A stretch of DNA of 34,350 nucleotides, from the NCBI GenBank assembly GCA_964557975.1, contig CAZLCG010000019.1:1-34350 (forward strand). The letters run 5' to 3'. Under the pieces are notes generated by a model that saw only the letters and a program-made list of their open reading frames with translations, was not told the DNA's origin and searched no databases. Of this stretch, positions 22,331 through 31,192 are shown piece by piece. This DNA comes from Fimenecus sp964557975 (GTDB taxonomy: Bacteria; Bacillota; Clostridia; Oscillospirales; Acutalibacteraceae). The stretch's first letter is position 1; every line of letters begins with the position of its first letter. The position numbers were made by a program, and so were the translations under genes.

Positions 22331-23512
22331 ATGAAGGTTTATGCCGATAATGCGGCAACTACAAAATTATCAAAAACAGCGCTTGACGCTATGATGCCTT
22401 ATCTTACCGACGCCTTCGGTAATGCGTCAAGCCTGTACGAAATAGGTCAGCAGGCGCACCACGGCGTTCAGGCGGCGAGAGAAACCGTAGCAAACGTAAT
22501 CGGTGCGGACACAAACGAAATTTATTTTACCTCGGGCGGCAGCGAGGCGGACAATTGGGCTATAAAGGGCGTTGCCGAGATTATGTCCAAAAAGGGCAAA
22601 AAGCATATTATTACCTCCGCTTTCGAGCATCATGCGGTTCTTCATACAACGAAAAAGCTTGAGGAGTACGGCTTTGAGGTTACCTATCTCCCCGTTTACG
22701 AAAACGGCATTGTCAGGGTTGAGGACGTTCGGAACGCAATCCGTGAGGATACGGCGCTTGTTACGATTATGTACGCCAACAACGAAATAGGCACGATCCA
22801 GCCCATAGCGGAAATCGGTAAGCTCTGCCGTGAAAAGGGCGTGATTTTCCACACCGACGCGGTTCAGGCTGTGGGGCATCTGCCTATAGATGTCAAAGCG
22901 CAGAATATTGATTTGATTTCGATGTCGGGTCACAAGTTCCACGGACCGAAGGGCATAGGCGCTCTCTATTGCAGAAAAGGCGTCAGACTGCCGAATTTAA
23001 TTGAGGGCGGCGCTCAGGAACGCGGCAGGCGCGCGGGTACAGAGGCGGTTTACGCAATGGTCGGTATGGCGGCGGCTTTAAAAGAGGCGAGCGATAACCT
23101 GCCTGAAAATATGAAAAAAATGACCGCGCTTCGCAACAGGCTTACAGACGGGCTTCTTAAAATTCCGTCAAGCAGATTGAACGGTGACGCAGAGCATAGA
23201 CTGCCGGGCAATGTCAACGTCAGCTTTGAGGGCGTTGAGGGTGAGTCGCTTCTGCTTTATCTTGATTTGAAGGGTGTTTCGGCTTCGTCAGGCTCAGCCT
23301 GCACCTCGGGAAGTCTTGACCCGAGCCACGTTTTGCTTGCAATCGGGCTCCCGCATGAGATTGCGCACGGCTCGTTAAGACTTTCGCTTTGCGAGAGCAA
23401 CACCGAGGAGGAAATTGATTATATTATAAACAGCGTTCCCGAAATTATAGACAGGCTTCGCGCAATGTCTCCGCTTTGGGAAAGAATACAGAAGGAAAGA
23501 GGTAATATCTGA
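22331..23512 (+). CDS. nifS: Cysteine desulfurase NifS/IscS
   Basis: A 393-residue PLP enzyme that takes sulfur from cysteine as a persulfide for Fe-S clusters and thiolated tRNA. Visible: N-terminal YADNAATT, FTSGGSEADN, AFEHHAV, PLP lysine K202 (SGHKFHGPKG), RRAGTEA and the active Cys C324 in SSGSACTSGSLDPSHVL. The long Cys loop makes it group I (NifS/IscS type). Its stop overlaps the nifU start by one base (TGATG). It has its own operator-covered promoter. Nearby NifU and MnmA are both natural sulfur takers. Confidence 0.96.
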   Translation: MKVYADNAATTKLSKTALDAMMPYLTDAFGNASSLYEIGQQAHHGVQAARETVANVIGADTNEIYFTSGGSEADNWAIKGVAEIMSKKGKKHIITSAFEHHAVLHTTKKLEEYGFEVTYLPVYENGIVRVEDVRNAIREDTALVTIMYANNEIGTIQPIAEIGKLCREKGVIFHTDAVQAVGHLPIDVKAQNIDLISMSGHKFHGPKGIGALYCRKGVRLPNLIEGGAQERGRRAGTEAVYAMVGMAAALKEASDNLPENMKKMTALRNRLTDGLLKIPSSRLNGDAEHRLPGNVNVSFEGVEGESLLLYLDLKGVSASSGSACTSGSLDPSHVLLAIGLPHEIAHGSLRLSLCESNTEEEIDYIINSVPEIIDRLRAMSPLWERIQKERGNI

Positions 23513-23943
23513 TGGAATATTCCGAAAAGGTAATGGAGCATTTCGCTCACCCGCATAACGTCGGCAAAATTGAGGATGCTGACGGCATAGGCGAGGTCGG
23601 CAACGCGAAGTGCGGAGATATAATGAAAATGTATATCAAGGTCGAAAACGGCATAATCACCGACGTTAAGTTCAACACTTACGGGTGCGCTTCGGCTATC
23701 GCTACATCGTCAATGGCTACGGATATAATTAAGGGCAAGCCGGTTTCCGAGGCTTTAAAGCTTACAAACAAGGCTGTTGTTGAAGCGCTTGACGGTCTGC
23801 CGGCAGTTAAAATTCACTGCTCGGTGCTTGCCGAGGAAGCAATCAAGGCGGCTGTTAAGGATTATTACGACAAAAACGGAATTGAGTACGACAAGAGCCT
23901 TTTCGTTGAGGATTGCTGTCATTACGACCATCATCACGAATAA
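23512..23943 (+). CDS. nifU: Iron-sulfur scaffold NifU/IscU
   Basis: A 143-residue U-type scaffold on which Fe-S clusters form. Conserved ligands are C34 and D36 (AKCGD), C59 (YGCASAIATSS) and H102-C103 (KIHCSVLAEEA). It equals the N-terminal scaffold domain of NifU with no C-terminal Nfu part. An extra tail (FVEDCCHYDHHHE, C135, C136, H137, H140-H142) could hold a further metal; it is not part of the core fold. It is translationally coupled to nifS. Confidence 0.95.
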   Translation: MEYSEKVMEHFAHPHNVGKIEDADGIGEVGNAKCGDIMKMYIKVENGIITDVKFNTYGCASAIATSSMATDIIKGKPVSEALKLTNKAVVEALDGLPAVKIHCSVLAEEAIKAAVKDYYDKNGIEYDKSLFVEDCCHYDHHHE

Positions 23944-23966
23944 TTATTGTATTTAATGAATTATCA

Positions 23967-23995
23967 CAGCGGACTTGCGAAAAGCGGGTCCGCTG
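23967..23995 (+). terminator. Hairpin after nifU
   Basis: CAGCGGACTTGC (23967-23978) pairs with GCGGGTCCGCTG (23984-23995) over 12 bp with two G-T pairs. The tail CTTTAATC is weak; the second hairpin below is better. Confidence 0.55.
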
Positions 23996-24016
23996 CTTTA
24001 ATCGTTAAAAGAGGAG

Positions 24017-24053
24017 TAACCGAAAGCAAGCGCATATGCTTTTGGTTATTTTT
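24017..24053 (+). terminator. Rho-independent terminator after nifU
   Basis: TAACCGAAAGCA (24017-24028) pairs with TGCTTTTGGTTA (24037-24048) over 12 bp with one G-T pair, followed by five T. Confidence 0.8.
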
Positions 24054-24116
24054 CCTATTGCTTTTATATAAAAAATAACTTATTATATATGTAAATTCCA
24101 ATTAGCGGGTGTTATT

Positions 24117-25031
24117 ATGATAAAAGACGTTCAGCAGGAAATATTAAGGCTTAAAAAAGAAAAGGATATTTGTATTTTGGCGCACAGCTACATCGCGCAC
24201 GAAATACTTGAAATCGCCGATTTCACGGGCGACAGCTACGCGCTTTCCGTAAAGGCGAAATCAGCGCCTCAGAAAACCGTTTTAATGGTCGGGGTTCGCT
24301 TTATGGCGGAAACGTGCAAAATCCTTTCTCCCGAAAAGACGGTCATTCTCGCGCACAGCGAGGCAGGCTGTCCTATGGCGGAGCAAATGGATAAAGAGCT
24401 TATTTCCGCTCTTAAACGCCGAAATCCCGATTACAAGGTTGTCGCCTACATTAACACGACGGCGGATTTGAAAACGGTCTGCGACGTATGCGTTACTTCC
24501 TCGTCTGCCGTTAAAATAGTTAAGCAAATAGACAGCGATAATATTATGTTTATTCCCGACTGCAACCTCGGCGCTTATGTAAAACAGCAGATTCCCGAAA
24601 AGAATTTTATGCTTTTGCAGGGCGGCTGTCCCGTCCACGCCTCGGTTAACGAAAACGAAGCGACAGAAGCAAAGAAAAAACATCCGAACGCTTTGCTGCT
24701 TGTTCACCCCGAATGTACGCCGGACGTCGTTAAGCATGCGGATTATGTCGGCTCAACCTCGGGTATTATGGATTTTGCCAAAAACTCAAGCTGCAGGGAA
24801 TTTATTATAGGCACCGAAATCAGTATTGCCGAGCATTTGCAGTATGAATGTCCGGACAAGATGTTCTATTATCTTTCTCAGAAGCTCATCTGCAAAAATA
24901 TGAAAATGTCAACTCTTGTCGATGTTTTAAATGCTTGCAGGGGCGTTTCGGGCGAGGAAATCATTTTGGATAACGAAACAATAGCAAAGGCGCGAAAATG
25001 TATTGACGAAATGATAAGACTGGGCGGCTGA
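24117..25031 (+). CDS. nadA: Quinolinate synthase
   Basis: A 304-residue protein that condenses iminoaspartate with dihydroxyacetone phosphate to quinolinate in NAD synthesis. Cluster ligands match the family: C85 (EAGCPM), C171 (QGGCPVH) and C259 (LICKNMKM), spaced 86 and 88 residues apart as in short NadA proteins. GVRFMAETCKIL and VGSTSGIM are family blocks. The usual partners nadB and nadC are absent here, so it stands alone and may depend on another iminoaspartate source. It lies after two terminators, and the ribosome site (GGGTG) precedes ATG 24117. The nearby NifS-NifU genes supply the type of cofactor it needs. Confidence 0.95.
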   Translation: MIKDVQQEILRLKKEKDICILAHSYIAHEILEIADFTGDSYALSVKAKSAPQKTVLMVGVRFMAETCKILSPEKTVILAHSEAGCPMAEQMDKELISALKRRNPDYKVVAYINTTADLKTVCDVCVTSSSAVKIVKQIDSDNIMFIPDCNLGAYVKQQIPEKNFMLLQGGCPVHASVNENEATEAKKKHPNALLLVHPECTPDVVKHADYVGSTSGIMDFAKNSSCREFIIGTEISIAEHLQYECPDKMFYYLSQKLICKNMKMSTLVDVLNACRGVSGEEIILDNETIAKARKCIDEMIRLGG

Positions 25032-25037
25032 CAGATT

Positions 25038-26111
25038 ATGGCGGAAAGAAAAAAGGTAATGCTCGGTATGAGCGGCGGCGTTGACAGCTCGGTTGCCGCT
25101 TATCTTTTAAAGCAGCAGAATTTGGATGTTATCGGCGTTACATTGAAGCTGTTCAATAACGGGGATATTGACGTTCCGTCCGAAAAGGCGTGCTGTTCGC
25201 TGGATGATGTTGAGGACGCGAAATCAGTCTGTTCGAGGCTCGGGCTTCCGCACTATACGCTTAATATGACAGACGACTTTAAAAGCGAGGTAATCGAGCG
25301 CTTTGTTTCGTCATATCAAAACGGTTTTACTCCGAACCCCTGCATAGACTGCAACAGATATATAAAATTCGCCAAAATGCTCAGGAAGGCTGTTGAGCTT
25401 GATATGGATTATGTCGCGACGGGGCATTATGCGCGTATAGAAAAGCAGGGGAGCAGGTATCTTCTGAAAAAGGCGGTCGATTTATCAAAGGACCAAAGCT
25501 ATGTTCTCTATTCGCTTACACAGCGGGAGCTTAAAATGACAAGGTTTCCTCTCGGGGATTACCGTAAATCGGAGGTTCGTGAAATTGCTGAAGAAAACGG
25601 CTTTGTGAACGCTCACAAGCACGAAAGTCAGGATATTTGCTTTGTTCCCGACGGTGATTATTTTTCGTTTATTGAAAAATATACCGATAAAAAATACCCG
25701 CACGGCGATTTTGTCGATTTAAACGGCAGACGTTTGGGCGAGCATAAGGGGATTATCCGTTACACAATAGGTCAGCGCAGGGGGCTGGGGCTTGCCCTGC
25801 CCGCGTCAATGTACGTTGTGGAAAAGGACGTTTCGCAAAACAGGGTGGTTCTCGGATTTAATGAGGATTTATTTTCAAAAGAGGTAAACGTTAAGGACGT
25901 TACGTTTACAGCCTGCGGCGGGCTTTGCAAAGAAGAACGGCTGAATGTTAAAATCAGATATAACCAAAAAGAACAGCCCGCAACGGTTACGCAAACAGAT
26001 GAAAACCGTTTAAAAATAATCTTTGACGAACCGCAGAGAGCCGTGACGAAAGGTCAGGCGGCAGTTCTGTATGACGGCGATACTGTTGTCGGCGGCGGAA
26101 CGATTTATTAA
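25038..26111 (+). CDS. mnmA: tRNA 2-thiouridylase
   Basis: A 357-residue protein that thiolates uridine 34 of Lys, Glu and Gln tRNAs, taking sulfur from a desulfurase. Visible: PP-loop SGGVDSS (12-18), catalytic C105 (NPCIDCNRYIKF), second active Cys C201 (SQDICFVPDGDY) and RYTIGQRRGLGLA. The C-terminal beta barrel (about 285-357) is complete. It starts six bases after nadA, with a weak ribosome site, so coupling to nadA is likely. Sulfur probably comes from the NifS encoded three genes upstream. Confidence 0.96.
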   Translation: MAERKKVMLGMSGGVDSSVAAYLLKQQNLDVIGVTLKLFNNGDIDVPSEKACCSLDDVEDAKSVCSRLGLPHYTLNMTDDFKSEVIERFVSSYQNGFTPNPCIDCNRYIKFAKMLRKAVELDMDYVATGHYARIEKQGSRYLLKKAVDLSKDQSYVLYSLTQRELKMTRFPLGDYRKSEVREIAEENGFVNAHKHESQDICFVPDGDYFSFIEKYTDKKYPHGDFVDLNGRRLGEHKGIIRYTIGQRRGLGLALPASMYVVEKDVSQNRVVLGFNEDLFSKEVNVKDVTFTACGGLCKEERLNVKIRYNQKEQPATVTQTDENRLKIIFDEPQRAVTKGQAAVLYDGDTVVGGGTIY

Positions 26112-26117
26112 AAAATA

Positions 26118-26148
26118 CCTGTGATTTAACTGTCACAGGCTTTTTTTT
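26118..26148. terminator. Two-way terminator between mnmA and the asparaginase operon
   Basis: CCTGTGA (26118-26124) pairs with TCACAGG (26133-26139). Eight T follow on the plus strand, and TATTTTTT on the minus strand. Confidence 0.85.
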
Positions 26149-26156
26149 GCTTTATT

Positions 26157-26273
26157 TTATTGCTTTTTAATTTCCTTTTCAATTTTCTCTTTTTTCTTAA
26201 CTGCGGCAAAGACAGAAAGGCAGGTCAGAAAAAACGAAACAAGCCCCGCAATAGTTTTAATTGTATCCTTCAT
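26157..26273 (-). CDS. 38-residue membrane peptide after asparaginase
   Basis: MKDTIKTIAGLVSFFLTCLS, then VFAA and a Lys/Glu-rich tail (KKKEKIEKEIKKQ). One membrane helix (about 8-24) with a basic coiled tail on the cytoplasmic side. AAAGGAT lies nine bases upstream of ATG. It begins 21 bases after the asparaginase stop and ends just before the shared terminator. No family recognised; it is too short for certainty, but ribosome site, helix and placement support translation. Confidence 0.5.
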   Translation of the reverse strand: MKDTIKTIAGLVSFFLTCLSVFAAVKKKEKIEKEIKKQ

Positions 26274-26294
26274 ACTGTCATATCCTTTCAAAAG

Positions 26295-27284
26295 TTAATA
26301 TTTTATTCCGTATTCCTCATAATAGAGGTTTTCGTTTAAGTTAATATCGGGCAAATTGTATTTAAGCTTGAGCTTGCCAAGAGCGCTCTCCAAGGTCATA
26401 TTATAAATCGGCACAGCGCCGAAAGACAAAAGCTCTTTTGTCGTTTCGTATTGGTTTTTGTTCCTTTTAACGGGGCAGATATAAAAGTCAACGCCGTTTT
26501 CTTTGCATCTGCTTATAAACTCGGGCAGAGCCTTTGACGAAGCTGTTCCCGAGTGATAAGCCGTGTTAAGGACCGCTTTAACCTTTGAAACGTCAAAGCA
26601 GGAATAATCGATCGACGGGAACGCCTTAATTAAAAGCACCTTATTTTTTAACGATATACCGTCTTTTACAATTCGTTCTTTAGGCTCTGAAAGCGCTTCT
26701 TTTGTAACTCCTGTCTTTTCTTCGTAGGTTACAAAATAATTATTGACGATTTCCGCAAAGGGAACAAAGCCTGCCGAGTTAAAGTCGTCGTTTGCAAAGT
26801 CGGCTTCCCTAAGCCTTGTCGCAAGGTGAATAAGCTGCCTGCCGCCTTTGTTTCTGTAAGGCACAATAAAGCCCCTGCCGCCGCAGGTGAAGTATCCTAA
26901 GGCCATTTTGAGGTTGTCAAGCGCGTTGCTGTTTTCGTCAGACGGCGCGAGGTTGCCCGAAACGAATGCGACGGGAACGGTAAGATGCCGAAGCGCCATA
27001 CTCAAAAGCGACGAGGTATATGAAAGAGTATCCGTCCCGTGGGTTATAATCAAGCCGTCAAATTCGGATAAATCAAGGCTTAATATGTGATTTATAAGCC
27101 TTTCGTAAAAGCGGTCGTCGGCATTTTCGGAAAGAATATTACAGAAAAAATCCTCATTAAAATTATAGTCGCTGTCTGTTTCCTTGAACCTTTTAATAAT
27201 GTCGGAACCGCTTTTAAGCGAAATTGTGCCGCCCTGCGTTTTACAGCCTATCGTTCCGCCCGTATGAATTACAAGAACATTCAT
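26295..27284 (-). CDS. ansA: L-asparaginase
   Basis: A 329-residue enzyme of the bacterial AnsA/AnsB fold that hydrolyses asparagine to aspartate and ammonia. The catalytic residues are visible: T11 (HTGGTIG) and T84-D85 (THGTDT). SGNLAPSDENSNALDNLKMAL follows the family pattern (longer than I can quote in one run). No signal peptide, so it is the cytoplasmic type. The start overlaps the rnmV stop by four bases (ATGA). Its C-terminal end is longer than the core fold and ends EEYGIKY. Confidence 0.9.
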   Translation of the reverse strand: MNVLVIHTGGTIGCKTQGGTISLKSGSDIIKRFKETDSDYNFNEDFFCNILSENADDRFYERLINHILSLDLSEFDGLIITHGTDTLSYTSSLLSMALRHLTVPVAFVSGNLAPSDENSNALDNLKMALGYFTCGGRGFIVPYRNKGGRQLIHLATRLREADFANDDFNSAGFVPFAEIVNNYFVTYEEKTGVTKEALSEPKERIVKDGISLKNKVLLIKAFPSIDYSCFDVSKVKAVLNTAYHSGTASSKALPEFISRCKENGVDFYICPVKRNKNQYETTKELLSFGAVPIYNMTLESALGKLKLKYNLPDINLNENLYYEEYGIKY

Positions 27285-27880
27285 GTGTTTTCTCCGATTT
27301 TATTTACCGCCGTTTTATAGTCCTCAAACGACAGGTATGTATTTATAATTTTAAGCATTGCGTTTGCGCTCATCCTCTCGGGCAAATCAAGAACCCTTAA
27401 AAGCGTTTTTCTCTTTTCCGAGGAATCGGGCTTTCCGCAGATTCCGTCCTCATATAAATCCGTTTTCGTAACCAAACGCTTTTCCGCGGGCATATCCGTT
27501 TCGTCGCAAATAACGCCCGCCTTTGTAAGCGCGTCAAGTATAATCCCCGAGCTTACGCCCTCAACGCCCAGCTTGCCCTCCTTTGACGGCGAACCCTTTC
27601 TTTTTTCCTTGCCGAAAATATCAGGAATATAAACGTGAGTTATTTGCTCGGGCTTTACAATTCCGCTTAAAAACGAACGTATGACAAAGCCCGCCGAATC
27701 GCTGTCGGTCAAAATGAGTATTCCTCTTTTTTCAGCGAGCATTCGTATGAGCCTCTGCTTTTCTTTATCCTTAAAAACCGCGAAGCCGTCTGTTTCTATT
27801 ATTACCGTATCGAGAATACCCGAGAGCTTTATTTTGTCGTATTTCCCCTCGACTATTACGGCTTGTTTTATCTTGATCAT
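27281..27880 (-). CDS. rnmV: Ribonuclease M5 (5S rRNA maturation)
   Basis: A 199-residue Toprim nuclease that trims 5S rRNA precursor. Toprim residues are E11 (IVEGKYD) and D59/D61 (LTDSDSAG), followed by the FVIRSFLSG stretch and a C-terminal domain (about 100-199) of the DUF4093 type, usual for RNase M5. The frame runs farther upstream but without a start that fits; ATG at 27880 follows AAGGTG. It overlaps asparaginase by four bases. ksgA, the usual neighbour, is absent. Confidence 0.85.
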   Translation of the reverse strand: MIKIKQAVIVEGKYDKIKLSGILDTVIIETDGFAVFKDKEKQRLIRMLAEKRGILILTDSDSAGFVIRSFLSGIVKPEQITHVYIPDIFGKEKRKGSPSKEGKLGVEGVSSGIILDALTKAGVICDETDMPAEKRLVTKTDLYEDGICGKPDSSEKRKTLLRVLDLPERMSANAMLKIINTYLSFEDYKTAVNKIGENT

Positions 27881-27953
27881 TTTGTTTTTCACCTTTAAAT
27901 CGCATCGGCGCTTCTCAGCCTGCGGTTGAGAGGCGGGGACGTCTGCGTTTGGG
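27881..27953 (-). other. Gap between holA and rnmV with a possible hairpin
   Basis: On the minus strand CGCCTCTCA pairs with TGAGAAGCG with one mismatch. There is no T tract, so it is more likely a processing or translation-control element than a terminator. Confidence 0.35.
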
Positions 27954-28991
27954 TTATATCTCCTCATAGATTTCAACGAGAAGCTTTTCAAGTATGATTC
28001 TTTCGTCCGTAACTCTGTTTTTAAGACGGCTGTCGGCGTTTGAAAGAATTATTATGCACTTTTTTATCTGTTCAAGGCTTAATTTTGAACAGTCGCGCGC
28101 GGCGTTGCGAAGTCTGAACTCTGTGTTCCTGTAATTATAAAAGATCTTCATATAATCTGCGCTTTTACCCGAAAGCACGGAAACCTTTACGCGGTACATA
28201 TCAACAAAATTGCCGGCTAGCGCGCCCAAAATCATTTCAGGCTTTTCCTTATCTGCCAGCAGCTTGTTAAGAACGGACATCGCCCTTGAAAGGTCGCCCT
28301 TTATAAGCGATTTTGACAAATCAAATACGCTTGCCTGAAGCGTTTTAACGCATATTCTGTCTATATCGTCCCTTGTAATTGCCGAACCGCCCTTGAGGTT
28401 TGAGAGCTTTTCGACCTCGTTAAACAGTATGTTAAGGTCGTCACCTACAGCGTCAACAAGGTAAAACGCCGTTGCCCTGTCAATTTCACAGTTTCGCTTT
28501 TTCATACCGCTGACTACGGTTTTACAAAGCGAATTTCTGTCCATTCGGTCAAGCCTTACAGCCGCGCCGTATTTTGAGAAAAGCGAAATAACGCTTTTCC
28601 ATTTCGCGTTTTTCTTGGGGTTGATTTCCGTTGTGTCCTGCCAGAAAACCGCAACTGTTGTTTCGGGCATTTCACGAAGCCACGCTTCAAATTTCTCTTT
28701 ATCGGAAGAATACATACTGTCGAGCGGAAAATTCTTAATAAGCGTACAGCAGTATGCGGAAAATGCGGGCAGGGTATCGGTCGAGTCGATAAGCTCGTTT
28801 ATATCAACGCCGTTTTCCGCGTCGAATTTACGCAGATTAAAGCCCTCCATTTCGGGAGAAACGCATTTTTTCGGTATTAAATTTGCATAATACTGCTTAA
28901 GATAAGGCTCGTTCCCGTATATGAGGTAAGAATTTATAAAACGCTTTTCCCTTATCTGCTGCTTTAATGTCATTTCATCAATTTCGGGCAT
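27954..28991 (-). CDS. holA: DNA polymerase III subunit delta
   Basis: A 345-residue clamp-loader subunit. The N terminus (YLIYGNEPYLKQYY) is the family's substitute for a Walker A loop, followed by LPAFSAYCCTLIKN and the middle segment AFYLVDAVGDDLNILFNEVEKLS...VFDLSKSLIKGD. It opens the beta sliding clamp during replication. The start overlaps the comEC stop by one base. holA next to comEC is a common pairing in Bacillota and Clostridia. Confidence 0.92.
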   Translation of the reverse strand: MPEIDEMTLKQQIREKRFINSYLIYGNEPYLKQYYANLIPKKCVSPEMEGFNLRKFDAENGVDINELIDSTDTLPAFSAYCCTLIKNFPLDSMYSSDKEKFEAWLREMPETTVAVFWQDTTEINPKKNAKWKSVISLFSKYGAAVRLDRMDRNSLCKTVVSGMKKRNCEIDRATAFYLVDAVGDDLNILFNEVEKLSNLKGGSAITRDDIDRICVKTLQASVFDLSKSLIKGDLSRAMSVLNKLLADKEKPEMILGALAGNFVDMYRVKVSVLSGKSADYMKIFYNYRNTEFRLRNAARDCSKLSLEQIKKCIIILSNADSRLKNRVTDERIILEKLLVEIYEEI

Positions 28992-31189
28992 TACTGCATC
29001 CTCCTAAAAGAAAATTCGCCGTTTGGTTTAACCAAAAAGGAAATACTGCCGTTGTCGGCGGTGGAGCAAATATTATCGGCAAATTCCGCCTGTATTATTT
29101 CTTCTGTGCTGTCGGCGCTTACGGCGACCGTGTCAAACCTGCCGACGTCCGCGCCGTTCGGTATTACGGCACGGCATATAAGCAAATTGCCGTAAGCTCC
29201 GTTAAGCGTATCGTCCGCCGAAAAAGCTATTACCGCGCGGAATCCGCCGTAAATTATCTGAGCGGATGCGCAGACGGAATCGTTTTGAACGGCTATAAGC
29301 ACTTCGCCGCCCGAAAGGGATATAACGCTTCTTTGCGCGGCATTGATTTCACCTTTATAAGAATATCGGTTCTTTTCCTGCTCCGAACCGAGATAAAGCC
29401 TTTTAACGTCATAGCCGTCAATAATGCCGTCGGCGGCGGAGCTTAAAGCGTCTGAGCTGTCAGGCACAATAAGAGCGTCTATTATGTTCACGCCGTTTGT
29501 CTTTATTATATCACAAATCGCGGATTCTGCATAGTAATCTCCTCCGCAGCCTAAAATTACCGTTTCACCTTTATACATCACGACTACCGACATACCGTTT
29601 CCGACGTCGGCGGCGCATATCCTCAGACTGTTGAAGTTCAAAGAATAAACCGCAATATTGGCGGTCAAAAACACGACCGCCGTCACAGCGGCGAATGAGC
29701 GGACAAGCTTTTTGTTTTTAACATTTAATATCAGAAATACCGAGAGCGCCGCCGCAAACACAGCCAATATTATTTTTGAATAGTTTGAATCTACGGGTAC
29801 GAGCGCATACCTGAAGCGTGAAAGAAACAGCGCGGAATTTAACAAGAGCTTTGAAATAAAGCCTGAAAAGAGCAATAAAGGAGCGCCGATAAATTTTACG
29901 CCCAAAACCAAAAGCACAGCCGCGATTCCGCCCGTCTCCATACAAAGAGTACCGACGGAAAGCATAATGAGATTTGAAACGAGCAGTAAAACGGAAACCG
30001 TCTTTATTTTAAGAACATAGACGGGCAGGGTAAATACCGTGACCGAAACGCTCACTGAAATTAACGATAAAATCGAACTGCACGCTCCTTTTAACGCGCG
30101 GCTTTTTATATTTTTTAACGGCTTTGAAATATAAGCGTTAATTCTGCCGGAAAGCATGAGTATTCCCATTGTCGCAAGAAGCGACAGCCACAGACTCGTG
30201 CTTAACGCGCTGTACGGGTTCAGTATAAGCATTATTGAAAGCGCAAATCCGATTGAGTTAAAAGCCTCCGCCTCTCTTGAAAACAGATTGGACGCAAAGA
30301 TCAAAATCATCATAACTCCCGATCTTATGACGGGAGGGTTGCAGCCCGTAAGCAGTATAAAGAAAATGCAAAACAGAATTGAAATTGCCGAAGCGGATTT
30401 CCTTGAAGCGCGAAGCCTTTTTGCAGACCTGTAAAACAGCATAGACCATATTGACATATGCAGTCCCGATACGGCGAAAAGGTGCGAAACTCCGCAGGCG
30501 GCAAAGGCGTTTTCGGCTCTTTGGGACAAATCAGTCTTATCTCCGAGGGTAAGTCCCGAAATAACAGCGCCGTAATCGTTAGGCAGGTAGTACATTACCG
30601 AATTTATCATTTTGTATCTGATATTAAGTATCTCGTCATACAAATCGGTACATACGCCCTTTTTAATTTCGGCGTCGCCCGTTGTAAATCCGCCGAGCAT
30701 AAGCCCCTTTGATTTGTAATAATTCAAATATTCGTCGCCTGTTGTTCCCAAGAGAAAGGATTTTACATCGACGGTGATTCTGTCCGTAGGCTCTAAGTCA
30801 AGAGGGGAGGAGGAAACCAATCTCATCTTGATGCTTTCGCCGACGCCGTTTATTGCGTCTGTTTCTATTATATAATAATTGTTGCCGTTTGCTTTATACG
30901 GAAGCTCTGTGAGCTTTCCCGAAACAGTAAGCTCCTTTTCGGAATACAAAACTGCGTTCTTAAAATAGGCGGAGTTATTAAAAAACAGAACGCAAAGCGC
31001 GATAAGAACAGACAAAAAGGCGGTCGGGAGCGTGCCGTTTCTTCTTACGGGCTTAATAATTAAAGAAAAAAGCAAGGCGATAAGCGAGGCAATAATTGCC
31101 GCGCCCATCGCCGTATCGCTTTTTACGTTGCAGAACACCGTTAGGATGCCCAGCATTGAAAAACCTGTAACCGCAAGAGCTCTTTTCAT
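28991..31189 (-). CDS. comEC: ComEC/Rec2 DNA uptake channel
   Basis: A 732-residue membrane protein that forms the channel for single-stranded DNA in competence. In order: N-terminal membrane segments, an OB-like soluble domain (about 85-180), the ComEC core (GAVISGLTLGDK, CGVSHLFAVSGLHMS, TGCNPPVIRSGVMM) and about ten membrane segments. The C-terminal beta-lactamase-like domain (about 520-732) is present but changed: it opens AADVGNGMSVVV in place of the usual DVGQGD, and the HxHxDH metal motif is missing (IVPDSSDALSS at that place). The domain thus appears catalytically dead. No other com genes are in the window. Confidence 0.9.
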   Translation of the reverse strand: MKRALAVTGFSMLGILTVFCNVKSDTAMGAAIIASLIALLFSLIIKPVRRNGTLPTAFLSVLIALCVLFFNNSAYFKNAVLYSEKELTVSGKLTELPYKANGNNYYIIETDAINGVGESIKMRLVSSSPLDLEPTDRITVDVKSFLLGTTGDEYLNYYKSKGLMLGGFTTGDAEIKKGVCTDLYDEILNIRYKMINSVMYYLPNDYGAVISGLTLGDKTDLSQRAENAFAACGVSHLFAVSGLHMSIWSMLFYRSAKRLRASRKSASAISILFCIFFILLTGCNPPVIRSGVMMILIFASNLFSREAEAFNSIGFALSIMLILNPYSALSTSLWLSLLATMGILMLSGRINAYISKPLKNIKSRALKGACSSILSLISVSVSVTVFTLPVYVLKIKTVSVLLLVSNLIMLSVGTLCMETGGIAAVLLVLGVKFIGAPLLLFSGFISKLLLNSALFLSRFRYALVPVDSNYSKIILAVFAAALSVFLILNVKNKKLVRSFAAVTAVVFLTANIAVYSLNFNSLRICAADVGNGMSVVVMYKGETVILGCGGDYYAESAICDIIKTNGVNIIDALIVPDSSDALSSAADGIIDGYDVKRLYLGSEQEKNRYSYKGEINAAQRSVISLSGGEVLIAVQNDSVCASAQIIYGGFRAVIAFSADDTLNGAYGNLLICRAVIPNGADVGRFDTVAVSADSTEEIIQAEFADNICSTADNGSISFLVKPNGEFSFRRMQ

Positions 31190-31192
31190 AAT

